A stretch of DNA of 64,000 bases from an uncultured Pseudomonadales bacterium (GCA_937775265.1 CALKBV010000006.1:1-64000); one strand, 5' to 3'. Shown: positions 36,340 to 46,372, numbered from the stretch's first letter. Translations and numbers: made by a program. Notes: a model not told the origin generated them from the sequence alone.

Positions 36340-38041
36340 GTTGCATGGCGCATTATTCGAACAGTATTTTCTTCGTCTGATCAGCACTAAAACCGGACAG
36401 ATTGAACCCGGCGCTCGCAGGCTAATGGCGCAACTGCTTACCGCCACGGTAAACCAGCATTCCTGCCTGGACCTGACGCGGGTAGATCCCGCACTTAAAC
36501 AGCAACTTCGGGCAGAGGCGTCCGTAGGGGGACCTGAAGATGAAAAACCCTTTGTCCTGAGCCACAACAAGCTTTACCTGAACCGGTTTTATCACTATGA
36601 GTCAGAAGTCGCTGCGCTGATCAGCTCACGAAACGTAGCGCTGGATATTCCCGACACTAACCTTCTGGCAAAAAAGCTGGAGCAACACTTTGGTGGTGCA
36701 GAACATAATCGCCAGAAGCTCGCCGCGTTCCTGGCGATTGCTCGCAAGCTTGCCGTTATCACCGGCGGTCCCGGCACAGGTAAGACTAGTACCGTCGTCA
36801 AAATTCTCGATATACTGCTAGAAGAATCCCCAGACCTGATCATAAAACTAGTGGCGCCAACCGGTAAAGCTGCCATGCGTTTATCCGACTCGATCGATGA
36901 GTGGGCAGCCACAAGAGAAAAGAAGTATCAGGTACAGACACTGCATCGGCTGCTGGGTATGCGCAAAGATGGAAGAACCTGGCGTCATGGCCCTCAAAAC
37001 CAGGTCAAGGTTGACCTGCTGATTGTTGATGAAGCATCCATGATTGACCTGACGATGATGCACCGCTTACTCGGCGCCCTGCCCGATCACACTCGCCTGA
37101 TTCTTCTTGGTGACCCGAATCAGTTACCCAGCGTTGATACCGGTAACGTGCTCGCCGATCTTTGCGCGGGCGAGCCCGGGTTCTCAAGCACTTTTGGTGA
37201 GCTAGCCTCGAACTTTGTGGGTGAAGTTCAAACCGTCGAAAGATCACATCATCTGACCGACGCAGTCTGCGAATTGAATAAAAGCTACAGGTTCGACCCG
37301 GACAGCGGTATCGCCACTCTGTCAAAGGCGATTCAGTCCGGTCAATCGGCGGCCAACCTTATCGACAACAGCGTCGTGTTCAAGTCCGGTGACCGGGAAC
37401 CATTGATACACGAGCTGCTGGGATACTGGAAAGATTACATTGATCTACTCGCCGAGAAACAGTTTGACCCTGGATTACTACTCAGCACTTTTGAGCAGAC
37501 CCGCATTCTTTGTAGCCGGCGAGGTGGTGATGCCGGTGTAGAATTGATTAACCAGGACATCGAAAGCGCGTTGGAAACACAGGGTATCAAATCACCAGAC
37601 AATGAATTCTATGCTGGACGTCCAATCCTGATCACCCGTAACGACTATAACCTTGGGCTGTTCAATGGCGATATCGGGATCTGCACGCCAATAGAAAACA
37701 GTGATCAATTCGTCGTCAGTTTCCCCGGGACCGCGGAGCCACTGCTGGCTTCACGTTTACCGAAACATGAATCGTGCTTTGCGATGACCGTCCATAAAGC
37801 CCAGGGATCTGAATTTGATCACGTCATTCTGGTGCTCAGCGAAGAAGCTTCCGATGACGCAGCGAGTCTGCTAACCCGGGAACTCTTGTACACTGCCATC
37901 ACACGGGCAAAGAGATCCATCACGATTCACAGTAATACGCAGGTCTGGGAACGCGCAGTCAGTCAATCATCACGCCGGGGCAGCGGTATGACACAGTTTC
38001 TTGGTATTGGGGAGGCTTCGAAACTGGCGGCTGTACAATAG
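36332..38041 (+). CDS. recD: exodeoxyribonuclease V alpha subunit
   Basis: A 569-residue SF1B helicase, the 5'-to-3' motor of RecBCD. The GTG at 36332 is preferred as start: GGGGGG lies 5 bases before it and it overlaps the recB stop (alternative ATG at 36311). Walker A is GGPGTGKTSTVVK (about residues 145-157), Walker B LLIVDEASMIDL, motif III LLGDPNQLPSV, motif V AMTVHKAQGSEFDHVI and motif VI LLYTAITRAKRSI. All motor motifs are intact. Confidence 0.95.
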   Translation: MAELHGALFEQYFLRLISTKTGQIEPGARRLMAQLLTATVNQHSCLDLTRVDPALKQQLRAEASVGGPEDEKPFVLSHNKLYLNRFYHYESEVAALISSRNVALDIPDTNLLAKKLEQHFGGAEHNRQKLAAFLAIARKLAVITGGPGTGKTSTVVKILDILLEESPDLIIKLVAPTGKAAMRLSDSIDEWAATREKKYQVQTLHRLLGMRKDGRTWRHGPQNQVKVDLLIVDEASMIDLTMMHRLLGALPDHTRLILLGDPNQLPSVDTGNVLADLCAGEPGFSSTFGELASNFVGEVQTVERSHHLTDAVCELNKSYRFDPDSGIATLSKAIQSGQSAANLIDNSVVFKSGDREPLIHELLGYWKDYIDLLAEKQFDPGLLLSTFEQTRILCSRRGGDAGVELINQDIESALETQGIKSPDNEFYAGRPILITRNDYNLGLFNGDIGICTPIENSDQFVVSFPGTAEPLLASRLPKHESCFAMTVHKAQGSEFDHVILVLSEEASDDAASLLTRELLYTAITRAKRSITIHSNTQVWERAVSQSSRRGSGMTQFLGIGEASKLAAVQ

Positions 38042-38119
38042 GAGCTGTTCTAGATTTTGTCATGTCGGCTCCGGTACCGGCCCCGCCACAGCGGAGTTTC
38101 ACCTCCGCAAAATGCACAG

Positions 38120-38149
38120 TTGCGTAACAACGTGGTTCCTCTCTAAGAT
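38120..38149 (+). promoter_or_regulatory. candidate sigma-70 promoter for the acyltransferase
   Basis: TTGCGT (38120-38125) and TAAGAT (38144-38149) are 18 bases apart. The -10 box ends only 5 bases before the ATG at 38155, and no ribosome-binding site is present. If real, the transcript would begin at or next to the start codon and be leaderless. Confidence 0.35.
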
Positions 38150-38154
38150 ACCCT

Positions 38155-38976
38155 ATGCACTACCTATCCTTCATCGGCAAACAACTATTTAGCCTGACCA
38201 CCTCACTGGTGGTCATCCTGAACCTTGGCTTCTGGATGTTCCCCTTAATCGGCATAGCGATGATCCGCGCGCTCATTGGCGGGTTCGAACCACTTTACAA
38301 TGCGTGCACAAGGTTAATTGAGCTGTGCTACAGAACTGCAGCTGCCATCAACAGCGCCTGGATGGTTCATGTTGTGGGCGTGAATTTCAATGTCGATGGC
38401 ACTCTTCCAGATCACGTCACTCAGGTGATCGTGGTCAATCACCAAACCTGGTTTGATATCCCCATATTGCAACATGTTGTCACGGGACAAGGACCGATCT
38501 TAAAGTTCCTGATAAAGCGACAATTAGTCTGGTTACCAATAGTCGGCTGGATCTGCTATGCGCTCAATTTCCCGCGTCTGAATAGGGGCGGTGACGGACG
38601 TGCCCAGCGACAGGATTTTGACGCCATAAAAGCGGCATCTTCAACGATGAGCAAAGAACGCGGTGCACTATTGATCTTCGCTGAAGGAACGCGCATCACT
38701 GAAGAGAAGCATCGCAACCAGAACTCACCCTATAAGAAGTTACTGACCCCAAGGCCTGGGGGCCTGAAAATAGCACTTTCAACCATGCCACCTGATACTC
38801 CATTGGTAGACATCACGATCAACTACAAGAGCGGTGAAACAAACTTCTGGAAGTGCTTGCACGGCGCAAGCAGAGAGATTGATATTCATATTGAAGAACA
38901 CAATGCCGCAGAGATAGTTGACGCCAGAAGCTGGCTTCGTGATCGCTGGGAGCAAAAAGATAAACGTCTGCAATAG
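38155..38976 (+). CDS. PlsC-like 1-acyl-sn-glycerol-3-phosphate acyltransferase (YihG-like)
   Basis: A 273-residue membrane-associated acyltransferase. The N-terminal 40 residues contain a membrane segment. The catalytic NHxxxxD motif is NHQTWFD at about 94-100; LIFAEGTRIT at about 175-184 is the glycerol-phosphate-binding motif. The C-terminal part FWKCLHGASREIDIHIEE is found in the YihG/lysophospholipid acyltransferase branch. It acylates lysophosphatidic acid or lysophospholipids at the inner membrane. It follows recD by 113 bases and is convergent with the giant repeat gene. Confidence 0.85.
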   Translation: MHYLSFIGKQLFSLTTSLVVILNLGFWMFPLIGIAMIRALIGGFEPLYNACTRLIELCYRTAAAINSAWMVHVVGVNFNVDGTLPDHVTQVIVVNHQTWFDIPILQHVVTGQGPILKFLIKRQLVWLPIVGWICYALNFPRLNRGGDGRAQRQDFDAIKAASSTMSKERGALLIFAEGTRITEEKHRNQNSPYKKLLTPRPGGLKIALSTMPPDTPLVDITINYKSGETNFWKCLHGASREIDIHIEEHNAAEIVDARSWLRDRWEQKDKRLQ

Positions 38977-38979
38977 GCG

Positions 38980-41900
38980 TCAGCCCATCGGATTATCGTC
39001 CGCAAGATTGGCATGAACATATAAATCAAGCGATGAGCCATCGGTAATGCTAATGTACATCTGTCCATCTCCCAGATAATCCGATTCGAAGAAATCAGAA
39101 GTAAACGCACCACCGCCAGTGATGCCGCCGGTAATATCGTTGAGGTTAGTGCCAGCCAGCTTCACAAAATCGCCAGTATCGCCGGTAATGACCAATTTCT
39201 CTGTGCCAGGGTTCAGTGAAAGAATCCTGTTAAAGCTACTGTCGTCGGCCAGATTACTCAGCAACGCAGTGTCGATAGTCAGCATATCTGGCATACCACC
39301 ATCCATCAAATCGGTTGTTTCTAAGTTCAGCAAATTCGTTGCGCCAGCAAAGTCTATCGTTGCACTAGCCGAGAAATCGATCAGTTTATCTATACCAAGG
39401 CCGCCATCGAGACCTGAAGGGGCATCGCCGTCGCCACCTGGAGGATTCACCGATGGAGGCGTTTCTCTAGGTGGAGGCGTTTCACTAGGCGGGGGCTCGT
39501 CACCCGGTGGAGGCTGTTCTCCCGGTTTAGGCTCTTCACCCGGCGGGGGCTCATCACCCGGTGGAGGCTGTTCTCCCGGTTTAGGCTCTTCACCCGGCGG
39601 GCGCTCGTCACCCGGTGGAGGCTGTTCTCCCGGCTTAGGCTCTTCACCCGGCGGGCGCTCGTCACCCGGCTTAGGCTCTTCACCCGGCGGGCGCTCGTCA
39701 CCCGGCGGGCGCTCGTCACCCGGCTTAGGCTCTTCACCCGGCGGGCGCTCGTCACCCGGCTTAGGCTCTTCACCCGGCGGACGCTCGTCACCCGGCTTAG
39801 GCTCTTCACCCGGCGGGCGCTCGTCACCCGGCGGGCGCTCGTCACCCGGCGGGCGCTCGTCATCCCCCGGGGGCACGTTGGGCGGTGAATCTTCTTCAGG
39901 CCCCGTTAGCTCTATTGTAATAGTGGCGCTTGCTGTCTTTCCGTTCGAGATAATGGTGTAGGAAAAAGACTCCGTTACCGTTTCCCCCGGCGCTAAATCA
40001 GCCAACACTAGGGCATCCGGCCGATATACGCCTCCGCCATCCGCATTCAAAGTAATTGTTCCCCCGAGCGACCCAACCGGCGCTATGCTCTGGAGTTCAG
40101 GAACATCTCCCTCGTCGGGATCAAAATCATTTGCAAGAATTCCTGACGCAACGTCAGCGCTAGTAAAAGTTTGGGAACTGCCAGCAAATACCGTCTGTAC
40201 CAAGTCGTCATTGGCTACTGGAGGCCTATCGTCAGATTCTTCCTCATCGGGTGGCTCGCCTTCCGGCGGGCGCTCGTCACCCGGTGGAGGCTGTTCTCCC
40301 GGCTTAGGCTCTTCACCCGGCGGGGGCTCGTCACCCGGTGGAGGCTGTTCTCCCGGTTTAGGCTCTTCACCCGGCGGGCGCTCGTCACCCGGTGGAGGCT
40401 GTTCTCCCGGTTTAGGCTCTTCACCCGGCGGGCGCTCGTCACCCGGTGGAGGCTGTTCTCCCGGTTTAGGCTCTTCACCCGGCGGGCGCTCGTCACCCGG
40501 TGGAGGCTGTTCTCCCGGCTTAGGCTCTTCACCCGGTGGAGGCTGTTCTCCCGGTTTAGGCTCTTCACCCGGCGGGCGCTCGTCACCCGGTGGAGGCTGT
40601 TCTCCCGGCTTAGGCTCGTCACCCGGTGGAGGCTGTTCTCCCGGCTTAGGCTCTTCACCCGGTGGAGGCTGTTCTCCCGGCTTAGGCTCTTCACCCGGTG
40701 GAGGCTGTTCTCCCGGCTTAGGCTCTTCACCCGGCGGGCGCTCGTCACCCGGCTTAGGCTCTTCACCCGGTGGAGGCTGTTCTCCCGGCTTAGGCTCTTC
40801 ACCCGGCGGGCGCTCGTCACCCGGCTTAGGCTCTTCACCCGGTGGAGGCTGTTCTCCCGGCTTAGGCTCTTCACCCGGCTGAGGCGCTTCACCCGTCACC
40901 CGGCTTAGGCTCTTCACCCGGTGGAGGCTGTTCTCCCGGCTTAGGCTCTTCACCCGGCTTAGGCTCGTCACCCGGAGACTTTTCATCATCCCGTGGCGGT
41001 TGATCACCCGGAGAGGTATCGGCATTATCGCCCACACCATCGCCATCGCTATCAATCGTTTCAGATGAATCATCCGGGAATGCATCGGCATTATCACCCA
41101 CACCATCGCCATCAAAATCAAAATTTTCATCTGATCATTTGGGAATGCATCGCATTTCGCCCACACCATCGCCATCGCTATCAATCGTTTCAGATGAATC
41201 ATCCGGGAATGCATCGGCATCGTCCGGAATACCATCACCATCAAAATCACGTTCATCTTCCGCAGGGGGCGCGTCGTCGCGGGGCACGTCTTCTACTAGC
41301 TCAGGTGGCGGAGTTGACTCGAAAAAATCCCGCGGTGGTTCTTCAGTTCTCGCTAGGGGGCTCATCTCCCGATGAAAATTCAGTTCCCCGCTGGATCGCT
41401 CAGTTTCCCGATGAAAACTCAGTTCTCCTGCTGGGGTCCTCAGTTCCCGATGAAAACTCAGTTCTCCCAGGGTCCTCAGTTCCCGATGAAAACTCAGTTC
41501 TCCCAGGGTCCTCAGTTCCCCTAGGCGGCTCATCTCCCGATGAAAATTCAGTTCTCCCAGGGTCCTCAGTTTCCCGTAGGGGGCTCATCTCCCGATGAAA
41601 ACTCAGTTCTCCCAGGGTCCTCAGTTCCCGATGAAAACTCAGTTCTCCCAGGGTCCTCAGTTCCCGATGAAAACTCAGTTCTCCCAGGGTCCTCAGTTCT
41701 CCCAGGGTCCTCAGTTCCCAGGGGCTCATCTCCCGATGAAAACTCAGTTCTCCTAGGGTCCTCAGTTCCCCTAGGGGGCTCATCTCCCGATGAAAATTCA
41801 GTTCTCCCAGGGTCCTCAGTTCCCGTAGGGGGCTCATCTCCCGATGAAAACTCAGTTCTCCCAGGGTCCTCATTTCCCGTAGGGGGCTCATCTCCCGATG

Positions 41901-44408
41901 AAAACTCAGTTCTCCCAGGGTCCTCATTTCCCGTAGGGGGCTCATCTCCCGATGAAAACTCAGTTCTCCCAGGGTCCTCAGTTCCCGCAGGGGGCTCATC
42001 TCCCGCTGAAAACTCAGTTCTCCCAGGGTCCTCATTTCCCGTAGGGGGCTCATCTCCCGCTGAAAACTCAGTTCTCCCAGGGTCCTCATTTCCCGTAGGG
42101 GGCTCATCCCCAGGGAGGCCATCGGCTCGGGGTTCATCACCTGGGACCATATCGCCTCGGGGTTCATCACCTGGGACCATATCGCCTCGGGGTTCATCAC
42201 CTGGGACCATATCGCCTCGGGGTTCATCACCTGGGACCATATCGCCTCGGGGTTCATCACCTGGGACCATATCGCCTCGGGGTTCATCACCGGCGGGCGC
42301 ATCGCCTGGGGGTTCATCACCTGGAACCATATCGCCTCGGGGTTCATCACCTGGCGCGGCGCATCGCCTGGGGGTTCATCACCTGGAACCATATCGCCTG
42401 GGGGTTCATCACCGGCCGGCGCATCGCCTGGGGGTTCATCACCTGGAACCATATCGCCTGGGGGTTCATCACCGGCCGGCGCATCGCCTGGGGGTTCATC
42501 ACCTGGAACCATATCGCCTGGGGGTTCATCACCTGGGACCATATCGCCTCGGGGTTCATCACCTGCGGACCATCGCCTGGGGTTCATCACCTGGCAAGGC
42601 TGTTCATCACCGGCGGGCTCATCGCCTGGGGGCTCTCATCCGCTGAGGGCTCTCCATCCGCTGAGGGCTCTCCATCCGCTGAGGGCTCTCCATCCGCTGA
42701 GGGCTCTCCATCCGCTGAGGGCTCTCCATCCGCTGAGGGCTCTCCATCCGCTGAGGGCTCTCCATCCGCTGAGGGCTCTCCATCCGCTGAGGGCTCTCCA
42801 TCCGCTGAGGGCTCTCCATCCGCTGAGGGCTCTCCATCCGCTGAGGGCTCTCCATCCGCTGAGGGCTCTCCATCCGCTGAGGGCTCTCCATCCGCTGAGG
42901 GCTCTCCATCCGCTGAGGGCTCTTCATCCGCTGAGGGCTCTTCATCCGCTGAGGGCTCTCTTCCGCTGACGGCTCATCTTCCGCTGCCGCCGCTGCATCT
43001 GCCGCTAACGCCGCCTCTGCTGCCTCCGCCGCCTCTGCTTCCGCTCGCCGCCTCTGCTTCTGCTTCGGCTCTGCCTCCGCCGCCTCGGCTTCTGCTCTCT
43101 CGCCTCCGCCGCCTCTGCTCTCGTCTGCGCCTCTGCTGCCTCCGCCGCCTCTGCTGCTGCTTCTCTCGCCTCCGCCGCCTCTGCTTCTCGCTGCTGCTCT
43201 TCTCGCCGCCTCGGCTTCTGCTTCGTGCCTCCGCCGCCTCTGCTTCTGCTTCTGCCTCCTCCGCTCGCCTGCTTCTGCTTCTCGCTTCTGCTGTCTGCTT
43301 CTGCCTCCGCCGCCTCTGCTTCTGCTGCTGCTTCTGCTCCTCCGCCGCCTCTGCTTCTGCTTCTGCCTGCCTCCGCCGCCTTGCTCGCTTCTGCCTCCGC
43401 CGCCTCTGCTTCTGCTTCTGCCTCCGCCGCCTCTGCTTCTGCCTCTAACGCCTCCGCCGCCTCTGCCCCCTGCGTGTACTCATTTAGCGCCCTATTCAAT
43501 TCGGGCGATAATTGCGCCAACGGGGTGACTTGCCCAGAACCATCAGAGAAGACAACCAACGCGTTCTCCGGGCTATCCAAAATACCAACCAGATTGCCGT
43601 TGATGTCCGACACCTCGAACTGACCGGAAATGTGCTTCAGCACTAATTGGCCATCCTCCGCAACAAAGCCATCAGCCTCGCTACCTCGAATTCCAATAAC
43701 CGCTGATGGCGTACTAATTTTAGAGTGAGCGCGACCGCTTGCAGCGAATTTACCGATCTTGCCACTTTTGTAGTGAAACCCACCTCGGAGAACAGTGGCT
43801 TCAAACTGCCCTAGCTTTGCTGATTCATCGTATTGAAATTCCGTTAGCGAAGCCCGCGCATTCTTGCCAAGGTTAAACTGGGTCCCATCAAGCATTCTCA
43901 CTTTTACAAAGGCTCGGTCACCCGTAATAAGTTCATCGCCCTTAAAAAGGGCATCGCCCCTTTTAAGACTAACTTCTACTGTCTCACCATCGTCGCCTAT
44001 TCGCTTCACCCGAACATCACCGATAGAAATCGTTACTTCACCAATTTTCTCCAGCGCATTAGCGCTGGTCGCTTCCCCCGCAAACATCAAACCGTCAAAA
44101 GGGAGATGCAGGAACTCTGCCACCATTTCTGGAGACAGGCCGATCCCGTCGGGAAGCATTAAGTTGGGAGGAGGGGTAAAAGAGAAATAGTCAGCTACGA
44201 CAAAAACCACACCGTCCGGGTTCGTGATAACAAGATCGAACCCGACTCTTTCGAACTGACCTTCCAGTAGGAATGAAGTATCTGGCAGGTAGATTGCAGG
44301 ATGGTCGTTGACGGCCCATTCAACAGCGTGCTCAGCGGTATTAACCGCAACATCATTTGTCGCGGTAGACGCCCCTGAAGGCAGTTCTATATTCTGACGG
44401 CTCACCAT
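38980..44408 (-). CDS. giant FecR-domain repeat protein, interrupted by many frame changes
   Basis: If joined, about 1800 residues. The ATG at 44408 opens an N-terminal part (INPDGVVFVVADYFSFTPPP) and a FecR domain (GDVRVKRIGDDGETVEVSLK, GDELITGDRAFVKVRMLDG, GIRGSEADGFV). Then follow an Ala-Glu tract (43.0-43.5 kb), PSADGE repeats, GDEPRGDMVP repeats, DPGRTEFSSG repeats, thrombospondin type 3-like Asp repeats (DGDGVGDNADAFPDD), GEEPKPGEQPPP repeats, one cadherin/VCBS-like domain (PPVANDDLVQTV...GILANDFDPDEGD), more GDERPPGEEPKPG repeats, and a C-terminal adhesin-like domain (LVITGDTGDFVKLAG) ending at 38980. The architecture suggests a secreted or cell-surface adhesin. The FecR and C-terminal ends and the 38.98-40.89 kb part are each open, but between 40.9 and 43.4 kb all three frames are needed. 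Indels in repeats, real or from assembly, are the likely cause. Confidence 0.65.
39480..39870 (-). repeat. tandem array coding GDERPPGEEPKPG units
   Basis: About 390 bases of 18-base quanta. The coding strand alternates PPGDER, PPGEEP and KPGEQP hexapeptides. It lies on the C-terminal side of the cadherin-like domain and is built from the same units as the array at 40257-40980, so the two arrays probably arose by duplication around that domain. The frame is uninterrupted. Confidence 0.85.
40257..40980 (-). repeat. tandem array coding GEEPKPGEQPPP units
   Basis: About 720 bases of 18-base quanta coding PPGEEP, KPGEQP, PPGDER. The array is very rich in Pro, Glu, Gly and Lys and should be extended, like a wall-spanning stalk. 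It is in frame with the C-terminal half from about 40890 down; beyond that point, near 40895, the frame changes by an indel in the unit reading GEAPQ. Confidence 0.85.
41345..42105 (-). repeat. tandem array coding DEPPTGNEDPGRTEFSSG units
   Basis: About 760 bases of 54-base units (18 residues) with some 36-base short forms lacking the DEPPTGN part. Sequence identity between units is high. The correct frame switches at least twice within the array, so unit number and frame from this assembly should not be trusted. Confidence 0.8.
42106..42625 (-). repeat. tandem array coding GDEPRGDMVP and GDEPPGDAPA units
   Basis: About 500 bases of 30-base units (10 residues). On the plus strand the unit is a 30-base sequence beginning GGTTCATCACCTGGGACCAT. 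Two versions alternate: one coding GDMVP and one coding GDAPA. Several units carry RGD, which occurs by chance in such a repeat and is not evidence of integrin binding. Confidence 0.8.
42636..42960 (-). repeat. 17-fold perfect 18-bp array coding PSADGE
   Basis: The plus-strand unit CTCCATCCGCTGAGGGCT repeats about 17 times, nearly without change, followed by two decayed units. The frame that gives PSADGE matches the acidic style of the neighbouring arrays; the other two minus frames give SPQRME and ALSGWR. Near-perfect identity points to very recent slippage expansion. There are no spacers, so it is not a CRISPR array. Confidence 0.85.
43005..43470 (-). repeat. Ala-Glu-rich low-complexity tract
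   Basis: A GCC-TCC-GCC / TTC-TGC rich stretch on the plus strand codes (A)EAEAAEAEA on the minus strand, a pattern expected to form a long charged helix. The open frame from the FecR domain goes through it with patches of RSRSRGGGG and KQKQ, which are the same DNA read one base out of frame, so several indels are present. Confidence 0.75.
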
Positions 44409-44607
44409 GTCTGCTAACAACCCTTTTAGATGCAATCAACACTTCTATCTATGACATATTTACCCTTTTAGTTGCCACTACACAATTTACTTTGTGAGTA
44501 ATTACTAATTCCTCCGACTGACGGTTCGTTTAACAGGCTGTATGGCCTGAAAGACTGGTCCGCCAAGGGACTAAAGGTGCACACTCAAGTGGAAAAGCAA
44601 TACCCTA

Positions 44608-44999
44608 TCAGGGCAGCTTCGCAGTAACCCTGATCTCTACATGAGCACCCGGCACCGCCAATTCAGTGATGCCGATCGCGGTCCATGCAGGCCAGGGTTC
44701 ACGGAGATATTTATCGCGGACTTCCATGAAAGCCGCCATACCAGCCTGTAATCCAACATGGTAGCTGGTGTACTCGACGATGTGGCTTGCATCAGCTCCC
44801 GCTTCCTTAAGCAGAGAAATAACATCGGACCAGGCGTTATCAAATTCTTCGCGGATGTCGGTCGGGCACTTCCCCTGCCTGCCCCGTCCCGATGATCCCG
44901 GAGCATAGAAGAAACCCGTCGCTTTCTACTGCCTCAGAAAAATGGAAAGTTGTCATAGAGAAACTTTCCCGAACCTCTAACGATGGTTTTGATAGCCAT
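44608..44999 (-). pseudogene. RidA/YjgF-family protein, two frame changes
   Basis: The ATG at 44999 opens KTIVRGSGKFLYDNFPF, which then runs into a TGA. Shifting by one base at the T5 run near 44935 continues as FSEAVESDGFLLCSGIIGTG, and a second one-base shift at CCC near 44870 continues PTDIREEFDNAWSDVISLLK ... HVEIRVTAKLP to the TGA at 44608. The result is a full-length RidA-like protein of about 129 residues (reactive enamine/imine deaminase family). Both shifts are one extra base in the coding strand and both fall in short homopolymers, so sequencing error is quite possible. Confidence 0.65.
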
Positions 45000-45067
45000 G
45001 ATTGTTTTCCCGCCTAGCAAAGGTACTCAGTGTGCAGCGACGACATCCTGCATTCAAGGCATTCTGG

Positions 45068-45073
45068 TATAGT
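45068..45073 (+). promoter_or_regulatory. extended -10 element upstream of the MFS gene
   Basis: TCTGGTATAGT contains a TATAGT -10 box at 45068-45073 with a nearby upstream TG. No good -35 is visible. Its position supports translation from the GTG at 45104 and not from the TTG at 45002. Confidence 0.35.
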
Positions 45074-45103
45074 CGCCCCTCGTTCCCCGCAAGCGATGGT
45101 TTC

Positions 45104-46372
45104 GTGCTCGCACATCAATTTACCGCCCTCAGGCACAAACAGTTCCTTAAGTTCTGGTTGGGTTCGTTTACTTCTGTAGGCGCAACCCAATTACAGATCA
45201 TGGGATTGGGGTGGCTCGTCTATGAACTGTCAAGCAGTAGCCTCTCGCTAGGCTATCTAGGCGCAGCGGCGGGCCTACCCGCTATCGTCACCACATTGTT
45301 CGGTGGGGCACTAGCTGACCAGATCGATAAGCGCATGTTGCTGATTGTCACCTCAGTGTTAATAGCAGTGCTGCTGGCGCTACTCGCGTACCTTGACTGG
45401 GCAGGCATTGTTCAAGTCTGGCAGGTGATCGCAATCGCAGGCGCTATCTCTGTCATCACAGGGTTTGATTGGCCTGCCAGGCAATCTATCTTTCCCTCGC
45501 TCATTGAGCGAAAGGATATGATGAGTGCCGTGGCACTAACCACGGTGATCTGGCAGGCCACCCGGATGGTGATGCCTGCACTCGGCGGACTGATCATTGC
45601 CATCAGTGACACATGGCTGCTCTTTGCCTTCTGCAGCGCCGGGTTTTTCCTGATGTTCCTGATCCTCCTAACCCTTAAGGTAGCACCCTCCTCCAACGCT
45701 GCCACCCAGCAATCAACACGTCGCCAGATTGTTGAGGGTATCCGTTTCATCATGACCAACAGGAATTTCCTGATCCTGATAAGCCTGTCCTATGCCGTTT
45801 TCTTCTTCGCCAGCTCCTATATGCCGCTAATGCCCGCTTTCGCCGACATGCTGAATGTTGACGAAAAAGGCTATGGTTACCTTTTGTCCATTACAGGCGT
45901 CGGCGCCGTCATTGGAACGGTTATATCCGGGTCGTTACAAAAATCTCCCAGGTTGGGCCTTGCGATGTTGCTCTCAGCACTTATTTTCTGTGTTTTTGTC
46001 TACCTGTTCGCGCTGGTCTGCTGGCTGGGTATCGCCGGTGCATTCTACTTCGCGCTGGGCATACTTTTTTCAGCTTCCATATTCAGCTCGATTTTTATGG
46101 TGACAACGACCACGATCCTGCAGTTGGAAGTGCCCGAACAACTGCGTGGTCGTGTGATGGGTTTCCACGGTATTTCCTATAGCCTGTTTCCGCTGGGCGC
46201 ACTGTTGGTCGGCACTATTGCCAACGAAAGCAATCCATCGGTTGGCATCAGTATCAGTACCACAATTTTTGTCGCGTACCTGCTCTGGGTTTTAGTCACC
46301 CAACCAGGCACCAGAAAAATAGACGGAAGAGCGCTAACGGAAAAAGCTGCCCAGGCAACTCCCTTCAGCTAG
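45104..46372 (+). CDS. MFS transporter, EntS-like (MFS_3)
   Basis: About 422 residues from the GTG at 45104. The open frame runs to a TTG at 45002, but that start would lie 2 bases from the divergent RidA start and upstream of the -10 element. Similarity begins at FTALRHKQFLKFWLGSF. Twelve hydrophobic segments are visible, with GGALADQIDKRMLL as loop 2-3 motif and VPEQLRGRVMGFHG as the loop 10-11 motif common in siderophore and drug exporters of this group. Substrate unknown. Confidence 0.8.
   Translation: MLAHQFTALRHKQFLKFWLGSFTSVGATQLQIMGLGWLVYELSSSSLSLGYLGAAAGLPAIVTTLFGGALADQIDKRMLLIVTSVLIAVLLALLAYLDWAGIVQVWQVIAIAGAISVITGFDWPARQSIFPSLIERKDMMSAVALTTVIWQATRMVMPALGGLIIAISDTWLLFAFCSAGFFLMFLILLTLKVAPSSNAATQQSTRRQIVEGIRFIMTNRNFLILISLSYAVFFFASSYMPLMPAFADMLNVDEKGYGYLLSITGVGAVIGTVISGSLQKSPRLGLAMLLSALIFCVFVYLFALVCWLGIAGAFYFALGILFSASIFSSIFMVTTTTILQLEVPEQLRGRVMGFHGISYSLFPLGALLVGTIANESNPSVGISISTTIFVAYLLWVLVTQPGTRKIDGRALTEKAAQATPFS

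Noticed and set aside
39119-40908. Long plus-strand open frames of Ser-Pro-Gly-Gly or Arg-Leu-Phe repeats opposite the giant gene
   Set aside because: The 18-base units lack stop codons in several frames on both strands, so long open frames arise automatically. The minus strand has the FecR, cadherin-like and C-terminal domains.
42106-42625. RGD cell-attachment motif in the surface protein
   Set aside because: RGD is part of the repeat unit GDEPRGDMVP and appears by repetition; there is no evidence of integrin binding.
41540-42646. Plus-strand frame of 368 codons with Gly-Ser-Ser-Pro repeats
   Set aside because: It is the antisense of the DPGRTEFSSG and GDEPRGDMVP arrays and has no domain at either end.
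42636-42960. CRISPR-like array
   Set aside because: Units follow each other without spacers, are only 18 bases long and code a peptide repeat; no cas gene is near.
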